Below, piece by piece: positions 18,179 to 25,830 of a stretch of 64,000 nucleotides of DNA. Numbering within the stretch: the first letter of the stretch is position 1; each line of letters begins with the position of its first letter. Both the position numbers and the translations under genes were made by a program. The stretch is from Klebsiella sp. WP3-W18-ESBL-02 (GTDB lineage: Bacteria; Pseudomonadota; Gammaproteobacteria; Enterobacterales; Enterobacteriaceae), in assembly GCF_014168815.1 (NCBI RefSeq), contig NZ_AP021972.1, positions 3,720,001-3,784,000 on the forward strand, given 5' to 3'. The notes under the pieces are model-generated. The model was not told where the DNA came from, searched no databases, and was given only the letters and a program-made list of their open reading frames with translations.

Positions 18179-18315
18179 CGGCGTTTCTTACGCCCCTGCA
18201 CGGCTTTAAAGCGGGGGTTTGACTTGCAGATGACGTACAGACGCCCCTTGCGTTTAACAATCTGGCAGTCAGGGTGGCGCTGTTTTGCGCTGCGCAGCGA
18301 GTTCAGTACCTGCAT
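18175..18315 (-). CDS. ykgO: Zinc-free ribosomal protein L36 paralogue (L36B)
   Basis: A 46-residue L36 type B protein: MQVLNSLRSAKQRHPDCQIV, then KRKGRLYVICKSNPRFKAVQ and GRKKRR. It keeps only two cysteines and so lacks the four-ligand zinc site of RpmJ. It replaces the zinc form during zinc starvation. The ATG at 18315 overlaps the rpmE2 stop (TGATG); an ATG one codon upstream is also possible. The Zur box ahead of rpmE2 should control both genes. Its 3' end overlaps the GNAT gene stop on the other strand by three bases. Confidence 0.9.
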   Translation of the reverse strand: MQVLNSLRSAKQRHPDCQIVKRKGRLYVICKSNPRFKAVQGRKKRR

Positions 18316-18578
18316 CATTCACCTCTTTTTATATCAACAAAGCGGCCAAAGCGCTGGGTAAAGCGGGCAACGCTGCCTTCCGCCGACACGCTTCTCTGCT
18401 TGCCGGTGTAGTACGGATGCGATTTGGACGACACATCAATGGTGACATACGGATATGTCACGCCTTCCAGCGTAATCTCGCGCTCCGTTTTAATGGTAGA
18501 ACCCACTTTAAAGTACTCATTGGCACTGGTGTCGTGGAATACCACGGTACGGTAATGGGGATGGATATTCGCTTTCAT
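18315..18578 (-). CDS. rpmE2: Zinc-free ribosomal protein L31 paralogue (L31B)
   Basis: An 87-residue L31 type B (YkgM) protein. It has no cysteine at all, unlike zinc-binding L31. Conserved residues include MKANIHPHYRTVVFHDTSAN and SKSHPYYTGKQR. The start is at 18578, 11 codons inside a longer frame. In zinc-poor cells it displaces the zinc form and frees zinc. It is the first gene of a two-gene operon with the L36B gene, under a Zur box 17 bases upstream of the ATG. Confidence 0.95.
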   Translation of the reverse strand: MKANIHPHYRTVVFHDTSANEYFKVGSTIKTEREITLEGVTYPYVTIDVSSKSHPYYTGKQRSVSAEGSVARFTQRFGRFVDIKRGE

Positions 18579-18595
18579 CTCGACCTCAATAGATA

Positions 18596-18610
18596 TGTTA
18601 TAACATAACA
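18596..18610. promoter_or_regulatory. Zur operator of rpmE2-ykgO
   Basis: TGTTATAACATAACA matches the Zur core TGTTATAnTATAACA with one mismatch and lies 17 bases from the rpmE2 ATG. In related species Zur represses this pair in zinc-replete cells. Confidence 0.82.
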
Positions 18611-18756
18611 ATTAAAATACGCCGTCAGAAAGCGTAATGCAACCCCACCGTTTGCAGGTATAACCGTTTTCCCCCCCGAGCACCTCTCTCCTGGCGCTCG
18701 AGCCCGATGCTGCACACCTTAGCGATTTTTCGCAAAAGCTCAGACCCGTCCGCGAA

Positions 18757-18762
18757 TATAAA
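18757..18762 (+). promoter_or_regulatory. Possible -10 element for the dioxygenase operon
   Basis: TATAAA lies about 75 bases upstream of the short Cys-rich ORF. I do not see a convincing -35 box at the right spacing, so an activator may be needed. This is a weak call. Confidence 0.3.
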
Positions 18763-18767
18763 TTAGA

Positions 18768-18781
18768 CAATAACGTTATTG
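18768..18781. promoter_or_regulatory. 14-base perfect palindrome ahead of the dioxygenase operon
   Basis: CAATAACGTTATTG is a perfect palindrome just downstream of a candidate -10 box and 56 bases before the leader ORF. The position is typical for a repressor site. The binding protein is unknown. Confidence 0.4.
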
Positions 18782-18836
18782 GTCGCATGAATTGCCCTCT
18801 GGCAGGCTGTCTCCATCAACCCGAAGGAGATATCCC

Positions 18837-18968
18837 ATGCAGCGCTGTTGTTGTCATCCCGCATTCGCACCACCTGAACATCACGGCATTAATTGGCAAT
18901 ACGGAGAACACAATGAGTCTGACCACCCTGCCCGTCCTCAGCCTGGCGCACTACCACCGGCCGTCTGA
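18837..18968 (+). CDS. Putative Cys-codon leader peptide upstream of the dioxygenase operon
   Basis: A 43-codon ORF beginning MQRCCCHPAFAPPEHHGINW, preceded by an excellent ribosome site (AAGGAGATATCCC, core 18825-18830). Codons 4-6 are three consecutive TGT cysteine codons. It ends at 18968, inside the dioxygenase gene that starts at 18913 in another frame, so its ribosomes pass the dioxygenase start. A small hairpin (TCTCC 18810-18814 with GGAGA 18826-18830) could mask the leader ribosome site. I infer a cysteine-responsive leader; that it is translated is not shown. Confidence 0.5.
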   Translation: MQRCCCHPAFAPPEHHGINWQYGEHNESDHPARPQPGALPPAV

Positions 18969-19944
18969 GCGCGCTGAATTTCTGCAACAGCTTCGCCACG
19001 CCGCCCGCGACGTCGGCTTTTTCTATCTGACCGATCACGGCATCGACGATGCCCTACAGCGTGCGCTACAGTCAGAGTCCCGCCGTTTTTTCGCCCTGTC
19101 CGACGAACAAAAACAGCAGGTTGCGATGATCCACTCCCCGCACTTTCGCGGCTATAACCGCAGCGCCGCCGAGCTGACGCGCGGGCAGCCTGACTGGCGG
19201 GAACAGTTTGATGTCGGCGCTGAGCGCCAGGCCATCACTTTACGCGAGCACGATCCGCGCTGGCTGCAGCTACAAGGGCCCAATCTGTGGCCGGAAGCGC
19301 TGCCCACCCTGCGCCCGGTGTTGCTGCAATGGCAGCATGCGATGACCGATATGGCCATGACGCTGCTGCGCGCCTTTGCTGAGGCCCTGCACCTGCCGCG
19401 TGAAGCATTTGACACCCTGTATGGCGAAAAGCCCAACGAACACATCAAGCTGATCCGATATCCGGGTCAGCAGGATACGCAAAACAGCACTCAGGGCGTC
19501 GGTGCCCACAAAGACTCCGGTTTTCTAAGCTTTCTGCTGCAGGACGAACAAAAGGGCCTGCAGGTCGAGGTCAGCGACGGCCAGTGGATCGACGCCGCGC
19601 CGCTGCCAGGCAGCTTTGTTGTGAACATCGGCGAACTGCTTGAGCTGGCGACCAACGGCTACCTGCGCGCGACCGTGCACCGGGTGATCACCCCGCCAGC
19701 TAACAGCCAGCGATTGTCGATTGCCTTTTTCCTCGGCGCCCAGTTGGATGCCGTCGTCCCGGTGTACTCGCTGCCGGAGGCGCTGGCGCGGGAAGCCAAC
19801 GGGCCGCAAAGCGATCCGCAAAATCCGCTGCTGCGGGATGTGGGTTGGAATTATCTCAAAGGCCGCCTGCGCTCCCATCCAGACGTGGCGGAACGCTATT
19901 ACCGTGACGTGCTGCGTGCGCGCAGCGAACAACTCATTGCCTGA
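18913..19944 (+). CDS. Isopenicillin N synthase-like Fe(II)/2-oxoglutarate dioxygenase
   Basis: A 343-residue non-haem iron oxygenase of the isopenicillin N synthase superfamily. The iron triad is visible as H199 and D201 (GVGAHKDSGFLSFLLQ) and H256 (ATVHRVI), with R267 and S269 of the RxS oxoglutarate motif. The N-terminal family domain has ARDVGFFYLTDHGI. The start at 18913 follows GGAG. First full gene of an operon with a MetQNI-like importer, so it probably oxidises an imported compound, possibly an organosulfur substrate. The true substrate is not determinable here. Confidence 0.88.
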   Translation: MSLTTLPVLSLAHYHRPSERAEFLQQLRHAARDVGFFYLTDHGIDDALQRALQSESRRFFALSDEQKQQVAMIHSPHFRGYNRSAAELTRGQPDWREQFDVGAERQAITLREHDPRWLQLQGPNLWPEALPTLRPVLLQWQHAMTDMAMTLLRAFAEALHLPREAFDTLYGEKPNEHIKLIRYPGQQDTQNSTQGVGAHKDSGFLSFLLQDEQKGLQVEVSDGQWIDAAPLPGSFVVNIGELLELATNGYLRATVHRVITPPANSQRLSIAFFLGAQLDAVVPVYSLPEALAREANGPQSDPQNPLLRDVGWNYLKGRLRSHPDVAERYYRDVLRARSEQLIA

Positions 19945-19968
19945 CCTAAAACAATAAGGAAACACACC

Positions 19969-20775
19969 ATGAAATATGCTGCTTTTAAACTGGCAGGGGT
20001 TGCACTGTCTCTCGCTCTGGCCTGGAACGCTTCCGCCGAGCCGCTGCGCGTCGCCGCCGACCCGGTTCCGCACGCCGAAATTCTGAAGTTCATTCAGAAG
20101 CAAGATCCAAAGCTCGATCTGAAAATCGTCGAGCTGACCAGCGGCGTAAATGCCAATGAGCTGCTGGCGAATGGCGATGTCGACGCCAACTATTTCCAGC
20201 ACGTGCCGTACCTGAAAGATCAGGAAAAAGCGCTGGGTAAAACCTTCGCCGTGGCCGCCACAGTACATATTGAGCCGCTGGGCATCTACTCGCACAAACA
20301 CAAGGATCTGCAATCGCTGCCGGAAGGGGCGACCGTCGCGGTGCCGAATAACACCACCAACCTGAGCCGCGCCCTGTTCCTGCTGCAAAGCAAAGGCCTG
20401 ATCAAGCTGGCGGCCAAGTTTACCGACCCGGCAACCACGCTGGCGACGCCAAAAGATATTGTCGAGAACCCGCACAAGCTGAAGATCCTTGAAGTGGAAT
20501 CACCGCAAATCCCCCGCTCGCTGGATGACGTCGACCTGGCGGTGATCAACGGCAACTACGCCCTGGAAGCCGGACTTACGCCAGCCAAAGATGCGCTGGG
20601 GCTGGAGAGCGCCGAGCATAACCCGTACGCCAATATCCTGGTCACCAATCCGCAGCTGGCGAATGACCCACGGATTAAAGCGCTGGCAAAAGATTTAACG
20701 TCACCTCAGGTGGCGGAATTTATTCGCCAGCATTACAACGGTTCGGTCATCCCGGTCAGCGCGCCGCAGTCATGA
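19969..20775 (+). CDS. MetQ/NlpA-family periplasmic substrate-binding protein
   Basis: A 268-residue binding protein of the NlpA/MetQ family (VAADPVPHAEILKFIQ, NELLANGDVDANYFQHVPYL, LAVINGNYALEAGL). A signal peptide spans about residues 1-23 (LALAWNASA). Unlike most MetQ proteins it has no lipobox cysteine, so it should be a free periplasmic protein. It overlaps the ATPase gene by four bases (ATGA). The substrate may be methionine, a derivative or another sulfur compound; this locus is separate from any canonical metNIQ. Confidence 0.88.
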   Translation: MKYAAFKLAGVALSLALAWNASAEPLRVAADPVPHAEILKFIQKQDPKLDLKIVELTSGVNANELLANGDVDANYFQHVPYLKDQEKALGKTFAVAATVHIEPLGIYSHKHKDLQSLPEGATVAVPNNTTNLSRALFLLQSKGLIKLAAKFTDPATTLATPKDIVENPHKLKILEVESPQIPRSLDDVDLAVINGNYALEAGLTPAKDALGLESAEHNPYANILVTNPQLANDPRIKALAKDLTSPQVAEFIRQHYNGSVIPVSAPQS

Positions 20776-21563
20776 TCGTCATTGAAGGGCTGAGTAAGCA
20801 CTATGCTGGAGGAGGCCAACCGGCGCTGAATAACGTGTCGTTTAGCGTTCCGCAGGGGGCGATTTACGGCATCCTGGGGCGCAGCGGCGCGGGCAAAAGC
20901 ACGCTGATTCGCTGCCTGAACTTACTGGAGCGGCCCAGCGCGGGCCGCATCTTGTTCAACGGCGAGGATATTGCGCACTATGACAAAGCGCAGCTGCGCA
21001 CCCATCGCCTGCGCACCGGCATGATCTTCCAGCACTTCAACCTGCTGCACGCCCGCAGCGTCGCCGACAACGTGGCGGTGCCGCTGGAGATTGCCGGCGT
21101 ACCCAAGGCGCAGCGGCAAAAACGCGTCGCCGAACTGCTGGCGCTGGTGGGGCTGAGCAACAAAGCGGACGCCTTTCCTTCTCAGCTGTCCGGTGGGCAG
21201 AAGCAGCGCGTGGGCATTGCCCGCGCGCTGGCCGCCGAGCCGGATGTGCTGCTGTGTGACGAGGCCACCAGCGCGCTGGACGCCGAAACGACCGCCAGCG
21301 TACTGGCGCTGCTGGAAAGCATTAACCGCCAACTGGGGCTGACGATTGTGCTGATCACCCATCAGTTGGAGGTCGTTAAAAATCTGTGTGACCACGTGGC
21401 GCTGCTGGAAGGCGGAGAACTGCAGGAGAGCGGTAAAATTGCCGATCTGCTGGTCTCGCCCTGGTCGCGTCTGCGGGATATCTTGCTGGGTGACGGCGAC
21501 GAAGAACGCCGCTTCCTGGCTCGTCATGGTCTGGACGGGAGGCCGCTATGCATAGTCGCATGA
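20772..21563 (+). CDS. MetN-like ABC transporter ATPase without NIL domain
   Basis: A 263-residue ATPase: Walker A GRSGAGKST, signature LSGGQKQR and Walker B VLLCDEATS. MetN proteins are usually about 340 residues with a C-terminal NIL domain that senses methionine; here the protein stops soon after the nucleotide-binding domain. So feedback inhibition by intracellular methionine is probably missing. It overlaps the binding protein by 4 bases and the permease by 16 bases, which implies tight co-translation. Confidence 0.88.
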   Translation: MIVIEGLSKHYAGGGQPALNNVSFSVPQGAIYGILGRSGAGKSTLIRCLNLLERPSAGRILFNGEDIAHYDKAQLRTHRLRTGMIFQHFNLLHARSVADNVAVPLEIAGVPKAQRQKRVAELLALVGLSNKADAFPSQLSGGQKQRVGIARALAAEPDVLLCDEATSALDAETTASVLALLESINRQLGLTIVLITHQLEVVKNLCDHVALLEGGELQESGKIADLLVSPWSRLRDILLGDGDEERRFLARHGLDGRPLCIVA

Positions 21564-22219
21564 GCTGGGAAGAATTATGGCCGCTGCTGGTCGATGGCAC
21601 GCTGGAAACCGTGTATATGGTCGGACTGGCGGCCCTGTTTACCGTACTCATTGGTCTGCCGCTGGGCGTACTGCTGTTTATTTCGCGCCGTCAGGGGCTG
21701 GTGCCAATGCCGCATCTTAACGCCGTGCTGGGGGCGGTCATTAACACCGGCCGTTCGCTACCGTTTATCGTACTACTGATTGCGCTTATCCCCTTTACCC
21801 GGCTACTGGTGGGGACCACGCTCGGCAGCACCGCGGCGATTGTACCGATTACGCTCGGCGCCATCCCCTTCTTCGCGCGCCTGACCGAAAGCGCGCTCGA
21901 TGAAGTGGAGTACGGACGCATCGAGGCCGTGCTGTCAATGGGCGGTAACGCCTGGCACGTCATCGGCAAAGCGCTGCTGCCGGAGGCCCTGCCCGCGCTG
22001 CTGGCCGCCACCACGCTGACCATCGTCATGCTGATCGGTTTCTCGTCAATGGCCGGCGTCATCGGCGGCGGCGGACTGGGGGATTTAGCGATTCGCTATG
22101 GCTATCAGCGATTTAACGATCAAATTATGGTAGGAACGGTGTTGATTCTGGTGCTGATGGTACAAGGTGTACAAATGGGCGGTGACCGGCTGGTGCGTTC
22201 GCTGGCACACCGGCGCTAG
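21548..22219 (+). CDS. MetI-like ABC transporter permease
   Basis: A 223-residue inner-membrane permease of the MetI family, with five to six hydrophobic segments. The ATPase contact loop is in ESALDEVEYGRIEAVLSMGGNAWHVIGKALLPEALPALLAATT, followed by SSMAGVIGGGGLGDLAIRYGYQRF, a typical MetI ending. It starts inside the ATPase gene. Last gene of the oxygenase-importer operon; a 97-base gap separates it from pdeB. Confidence 0.9.
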   Translation: MHSRMSWEELWPLLVDGTLETVYMVGLAALFTVLIGLPLGVLLFISRRQGLVPMPHLNAVLGAVINTGRSLPFIVLLIALIPFTRLLVGTTLGSTAAIVPITLGAIPFFARLTESALDEVEYGRIEAVLSMGGNAWHVIGKALLPEALPALLAATTLTIVMLIGFSSMAGVIGGGGLGDLAIRYGYQRFNDQIMVGTVLILVLMVQGVQMGGDRLVRSLAHRR

Positions 22220-22316
22220 TTTCCTGACAATTCGGGTAGGCCAAAGCGATTTCGCATAATAAGCGCCTGGATTGTCAGGTATACTTGTCGTAGTTTGCCC
22301 TGGATAAGGACTGGCA

Positions 22317-23906
22317 GTGACAACTCGACATCTGGTCGGCCTGATAACCGGCGTGCTTATCATGGCGATTTTTTTACCCATACTGCTCAGTATCTGGCTC
22401 GCCCAGCGTGAAGCGCATAAGCAGTTTATTGATGAGCAGGAGACTTACGCCTCCCGAGTGCTTGTTCGCACCGAGCAGGTAATGAACCAGGCGAAAGGCG
22501 CGCTGCGTGAAATGGACGCCATGCAGGTATCGGGATGCGGCCCGGAGCATCTGCAGGCCATGCGCCGCCTTTCCTACTCCTGGCGCTATATCCAGGAAGT
22601 ACTGTTCCTCGACGGTTTAACCGTTAAATGTTCATCGCTGGAAAGCAACAGCACCCATTTTACCTTCCCGAAACCCGACCGCATTATCCCCGCTGGCTAC
22701 CGGGCCTGGTACACCGATCAAAACGATCTTGGTATACGTCGCTATATGGCGGCCTTCGCTTCCGATCACCACATGGTGATTATCGACCCTATCTCGTTTA
22801 TCGACGTGATTCCGTTTACCAATTCCACCACTCAGGTGGCGTTAATCAGTACGCATAACAACCGCGTCCTGGCCAGTAGCGCTTCGCTGGATCAGCAAGC
22901 CTGGCAGCGTATTCAACAAGAGCATCTCGAGACCCTGACCCGCGACAACGTTGTCTATACCGTCCGCCAGTTCCCCGACCTGCAGGTGGCGATCATGACC
23001 TGGTCCTCCACGCTGCCCCTGACGGCGCGTTTGCGCCACCAGCTCATGATCTGGGTCCCTGCGGGCGTGCTGCTCAGCCTGCTGGCATGCTGGCTGATTA
23101 TCCGGGTTCTGAAACACCTGCAGTCCCCGCGCCAGCGGATGCTGGACGCGTTGAACAACGCCGATATTTCCGTTTACTATCAGCCCATTGTCTCAATCAG
23201 CGACGGGAAAGTGATGGGCTGCGAAGCGCTGGCCCGCTGGAAGCAAGCCGACGGGAGCTACCTCTCGCCGGAAATTTTTATCCCGCTTGCCGAGCAAACC
23301 GGCCTGATTACGCACCTGACGGAAAGCGTGGTGAAGACGGTCTTCCACGATCTTGGCAAATGGTTAAGCCTGCATCCGGATGTGCACGTCTCAATTAACC
23401 TGTCGGTGGCTGATTTTCAGTCGGTCGTGCTGCAAACCCTGCTGCACCAGCAGCTGCGTATCTGGAATGTGCGGCCGCAGCAGGTGGCGCTTGAGCTAAC
23501 CGAACGCGGCTTCGCCGACCCAAAAACCACGCTACCGGCAATTAAAGCCTACCGTAAGGCCGGGCACGCCATCTATATCGACGATTTCGGCACCGGCTAC
23601 TCCAGCCTGAGCTACCTACAGGATTTAGAGGTTGATACCTTAAAGCTGGATAAATCTTTCGTTGACGCACTGGAATATGCGCAGGTCACGCCGTACATCA
23701 TTGAGATGGCGAAAACCCTTCAGCTCAACGTGGTGGCGGAAGGGATTGAAACCCCATGTCAGGCCAAGTGGTTACACGAACATGGTGTGCAGTTCGGGCA
23801 AGGCTGGCTCTACAGCAAAGCCTTACCCAAAGAGGCCTTTATTATCTGGTCGGAAAACAATCTGCGCACGCACGCTACTTCAGGTAAGACTTCATCACCT
23901 GCATGA
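22317..23906 (+). CDS. pdeB: CSS-EAL cyclic-di-GMP phosphodiesterase
   Basis: A 529-residue PdeB (YlaB)-type protein: an N-terminal membrane span (about 7-27), a periplasmic CSS-motif domain with CSS near residue 103 (and C73), a second span (about 239-261) and a C-terminal EAL domain. The EAL triad (CEALARW), DDFGTGYSSLSYLQ and VVAEGIET motifs are intact, so it should be active. The periplasmic cysteines are thought to sense disulfide status. It uses a GTG start after AAGGA. Its 3' end overlaps the convergent rcnR by 32 bases. Confidence 0.93.
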   Translation: MTTRHLVGLITGVLIMAIFLPILLSIWLAQREAHKQFIDEQETYASRVLVRTEQVMNQAKGALREMDAMQVSGCGPEHLQAMRRLSYSWRYIQEVLFLDGLTVKCSSLESNSTHFTFPKPDRIIPAGYRAWYTDQNDLGIRRYMAAFASDHHMVIIDPISFIDVIPFTNSTTQVALISTHNNRVLASSASLDQQAWQRIQQEHLETLTRDNVVYTVRQFPDLQVAIMTWSSTLPLTARLRHQLMIWVPAGVLLSLLACWLIIRVLKHLQSPRQRMLDALNNADISVYYQPIVSISDGKVMGCEALARWKQADGSYLSPEIFIPLAEQTGLITHLTESVVKTVFHDLGKWLSLHPDVHVSINLSVADFQSVVLQTLLHQQLRIWNVRPQQVALELTERGFADPKTTLPAIKAYRKAGHAIYIDDFGTGYSSLSYLQDLEVDTLKLDKSFVDALEYAQVTPYIIEMAKTLQLNVVAEGIETPCQAKWLHEHGVQFGQGWLYSKALPKEAFIIWSENNLRTHATSGKTSSPA

Positions 23907-24147
23907 CCACCTCCAGGTCGGCTTCACGCTGCGTTTCATCGGGCTCTTTCACCACGTGATCGGTGAGATGGCCCTGAATCACCTGCATCATCATACCGTT
24001 AACCGCACCGCGAATCGCCGCCAACTGCTGTAGCACCTCGGCGCACTCGTGCTCGCGGTTCAGCATTTTTTCCAGCGCAGCGCTCTGCCCCTGAATTTTC
24101 TTCAGGCGGGTCAATAACATCTTCTTGTGACGAACGGTATGTGACAT
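23875..24147 (-). CDS. rcnR: Nickel/cobalt-responsive repressor RcnR
   Basis: A 90-residue all-helical repressor of the CsoR/RcnR family. The metal ligands expected for RcnR are all present: H3, C35, H60 and H64. It represses rcnA in the absence of Ni or Co. It is divergent from rcnA, with two operator sites between them. The length equals that of the E. coli protein. It is convergent with and overlaps the pdeB 3' end. Confidence 0.95.
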   Translation of the reverse strand: MSHTVRHKKMLLTRLKKIQGQSAALEKMLNREHECAEVLQQLAAIRGAVNGMMMQVIQGHLTDHVVKEPDETQREADLEVVMQVMKSYLK

Positions 24148-24210
24148 AGCGGGCTCCTTTCTCTACACCTGCGCAAGCATACCATGCACCGCCTTTTCTG
24201 CGCATTTTTG

Positions 24211-24246
24211 TACTAGGGGGTAGTATATAAATACTGGGTAGGAGTA
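24211..24246. promoter_or_regulatory. Two RcnR operator sites
   Basis: Two TACT...AGTA elements with G-tracts occur: TACTAGGGGGTAGTA at 24211-24225 and TACTGGGTAGGAGTA at 24232-24246. RcnR sites in E. coli have the form TACT-G6-N-AGTA. Here the G-tracts are shorter or interrupted. They lie between rcnR and rcnA, where they would control both. Confidence 0.8.
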
Positions 24247-24282
24247 TAGTGTGCGCACTTTCTGACAAGGATCTTCACGGCA

Positions 24283-25116
24283 ATGACCGACTTCACCACG
24301 CTCTTACAACAGGGCAATGCCTGGTTCTTTATCCCCGGTGCGATTGCGCTTGGCGCCCTGCACGGACTGGAACCAGGACACTCCAAAACCATGATGGCCG
24401 CGTTTATCGTCGCCATTCGCGGTACCCTCAAGCAGGCCGTGTTTCTGGGACTCGCTGCCACGCTATCGCACACGGCGGTAGTCTGGATTATCGCCATGGC
24501 GGGAATGTGGTTTGGCCGCGGCTGGAACGCGCAGACGGCCGAGCCGTGGTTTCAACTGCTGTCCGGTATCATCATTATTGCTATTGCCCTATGGATGCTG
24601 TGGCGAACCTGGCGCGAGTCGCACGGTGCACATCACCATCATCATCACCACTCTCATGACCATGATCATGACCACGCACATGGACATGACCACCCGTCTC
24701 ACGATCACCATCACCACGACCATCTGGTGGACGTTGACGAGCAAGATGCCCACCAGCGCGCGCATGCCGAAGAGATCAACCGACGCTTCACCGGGCAGAA
24801 GGTCACGACCGGGCAGATCGTCATGTTTGGCCTGACCGGTGGGCTGATCCCCTGCCCGGCATCCATCACTATTTTGCTGATCTGTCTTCAGCTAAAGCAC
24901 GTCGCGCTGGGCGCAACGCTGGTGCTGAGCTTTAGCGTCGGGCTCGCGCTAACGTTAGTCGCTTCCGGTGCCATCGCCGCCATTGGCCTTAAACACGTCA
25001 GCACACGCTGGCGCGGCTTTGGCGAACTGTCACGCCGGGCTCCGTGGTTTTCCGGCGCGCTGATCATTCTGGTAGGGCTTTACATGATGGGGCACGGCAT
25101 CAGCGGATTATCCTGA
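24283..25116 (+). CDS. rcnA: Nickel/cobalt efflux protein RcnA
   Basis: Inner-membrane exporter of Ni(II) and Co(II), 277 residues. The metal motif HGLEPGHSKT (about residues 27-36) is in the first span, and a His/Asp-rich cytoplasmic loop occupies about residues 114-147, followed by GLTGGLIPCPASITILL. About six hydrophobic segments are seen. It is divergent from rcnR. No rcnB follows; the next gene is convergent and unrelated. Confidence 0.95.
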   Translation: MTDFTTLLQQGNAWFFIPGAIALGALHGLEPGHSKTMMAAFIVAIRGTLKQAVFLGLAATLSHTAVVWIIAMAGMWFGRGWNAQTAEPWFQLLSGIIIIAIALWMLWRTWRESHGAHHHHHHHSHDHDHDHAHGHDHPSHDHHHHDHLVDVDEQDAHQRAHAEEINRRFTGQKVTTGQIVMFGLTGGLIPCPASITILLICLQLKHVALGATLVLSFSVGLALTLVASGAIAAIGLKHVSTRWRGFGELSRRAPWFSGALIILVGLYMMGHGISGLS

Positions 25117-25127
25117 TGCCATCGGGA

Positions 25128-25742
25128 TCAGGACGGCAGTTCGGCTTTTAGCGGTTTGCGCTGAGCGACGCGCGGTAGCTGGAACCACGGCAGGCATATT
25201 TGAATCAGTGGGCCAATTGCCAGCGCGTACAGCACCGTACCAATACCAAACGCGCCGCCCAGCAGTACGCCAATCAGCAGCACTGAGATTTCAATCGTGG
25301 TACGAATGCGTCGAATCGGCCAGCCGGTTCGGGCATGAATGCCGGTCATCAGCCCATCGCGGGGGCCAGCGCCGAATCCTGCGCCGATGTACATCCCGGT
25401 CGCCAGCGCGTTTAGCACCACCGCCAGCAGCAAAAGCGCGCTGCGCAGCCACAGCGATTCCAGCGGTGGCAGGATCGACAGCGTCGCATCAGCCGCCAGC
25501 CCCAGCACGATAACGTTGCTGATGGTGCCCAACCCCGGCCGCTGACGCAGCGGGATCCACAGCAGCAGCACCGCCGCGCCGGTGAGGATCATCACCAGGC
25601 CAATATCCAGAGACGCAAGCCCGGCCACCCCAAGGTGAAATACGTTCCAAGGATCGGCACCCAGGTTGGCGCGGACGTATACGGCAGTTGAAACGCCGTA
25701 GAGTATTAACCCAATATAAAGTTGAATCAGTCGGCGTAACAT
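25128..25742 (-). CDS. yczE: YczE/YitT-family membrane protein
   Basis: A 204-residue integral membrane protein with five to six hydrophobic segments, of the YczE/YyaS/YitT family. Conserved features are YGVSTAVYVRANLGADPWNVFHLG and GAGFGAGPRDGLMTGI. Start 25742 (ATG) is preferred to an in-frame GTG one codon upstream because of spacing to AGAGG. It is divergent from a MocR regulator of the YczR type; in other bacteria this regulator-YczE pair is linked. The transported compound is unknown. Confidence 0.83.
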   Translation of the reverse strand: MLRRLIQLYIGLILYGVSTAVYVRANLGADPWNVFHLGVAGLASLDIGLVMILTGAAVLLLWIPLRQRPGLGTISNVIVLGLAADATLSILPPLESLWLRSALLLLAVVLNALATGMYIGAGFGAGPRDGLMTGIHARTGWPIRRIRTTIEISVLLIGVLLGGAFGIGTVLYALAIGPLIQICLPWFQLPRVAQRKPLKAELPS

Positions 25743-25830
25743 CACTACCTCTGCCTGTTATGTGAGGCTTTCATCATCGATAAAAATGGCATTATGATTA
25801 ATGACCAGTTTTAAAGAAGTGGACTGCTCT

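Noticed and set aside
24950..25120. Search for rcnB after rcnA
   Set aside because: The DNA after rcnA is the convergent yczE gene within 12 bases, so rcnB is not in this operon.
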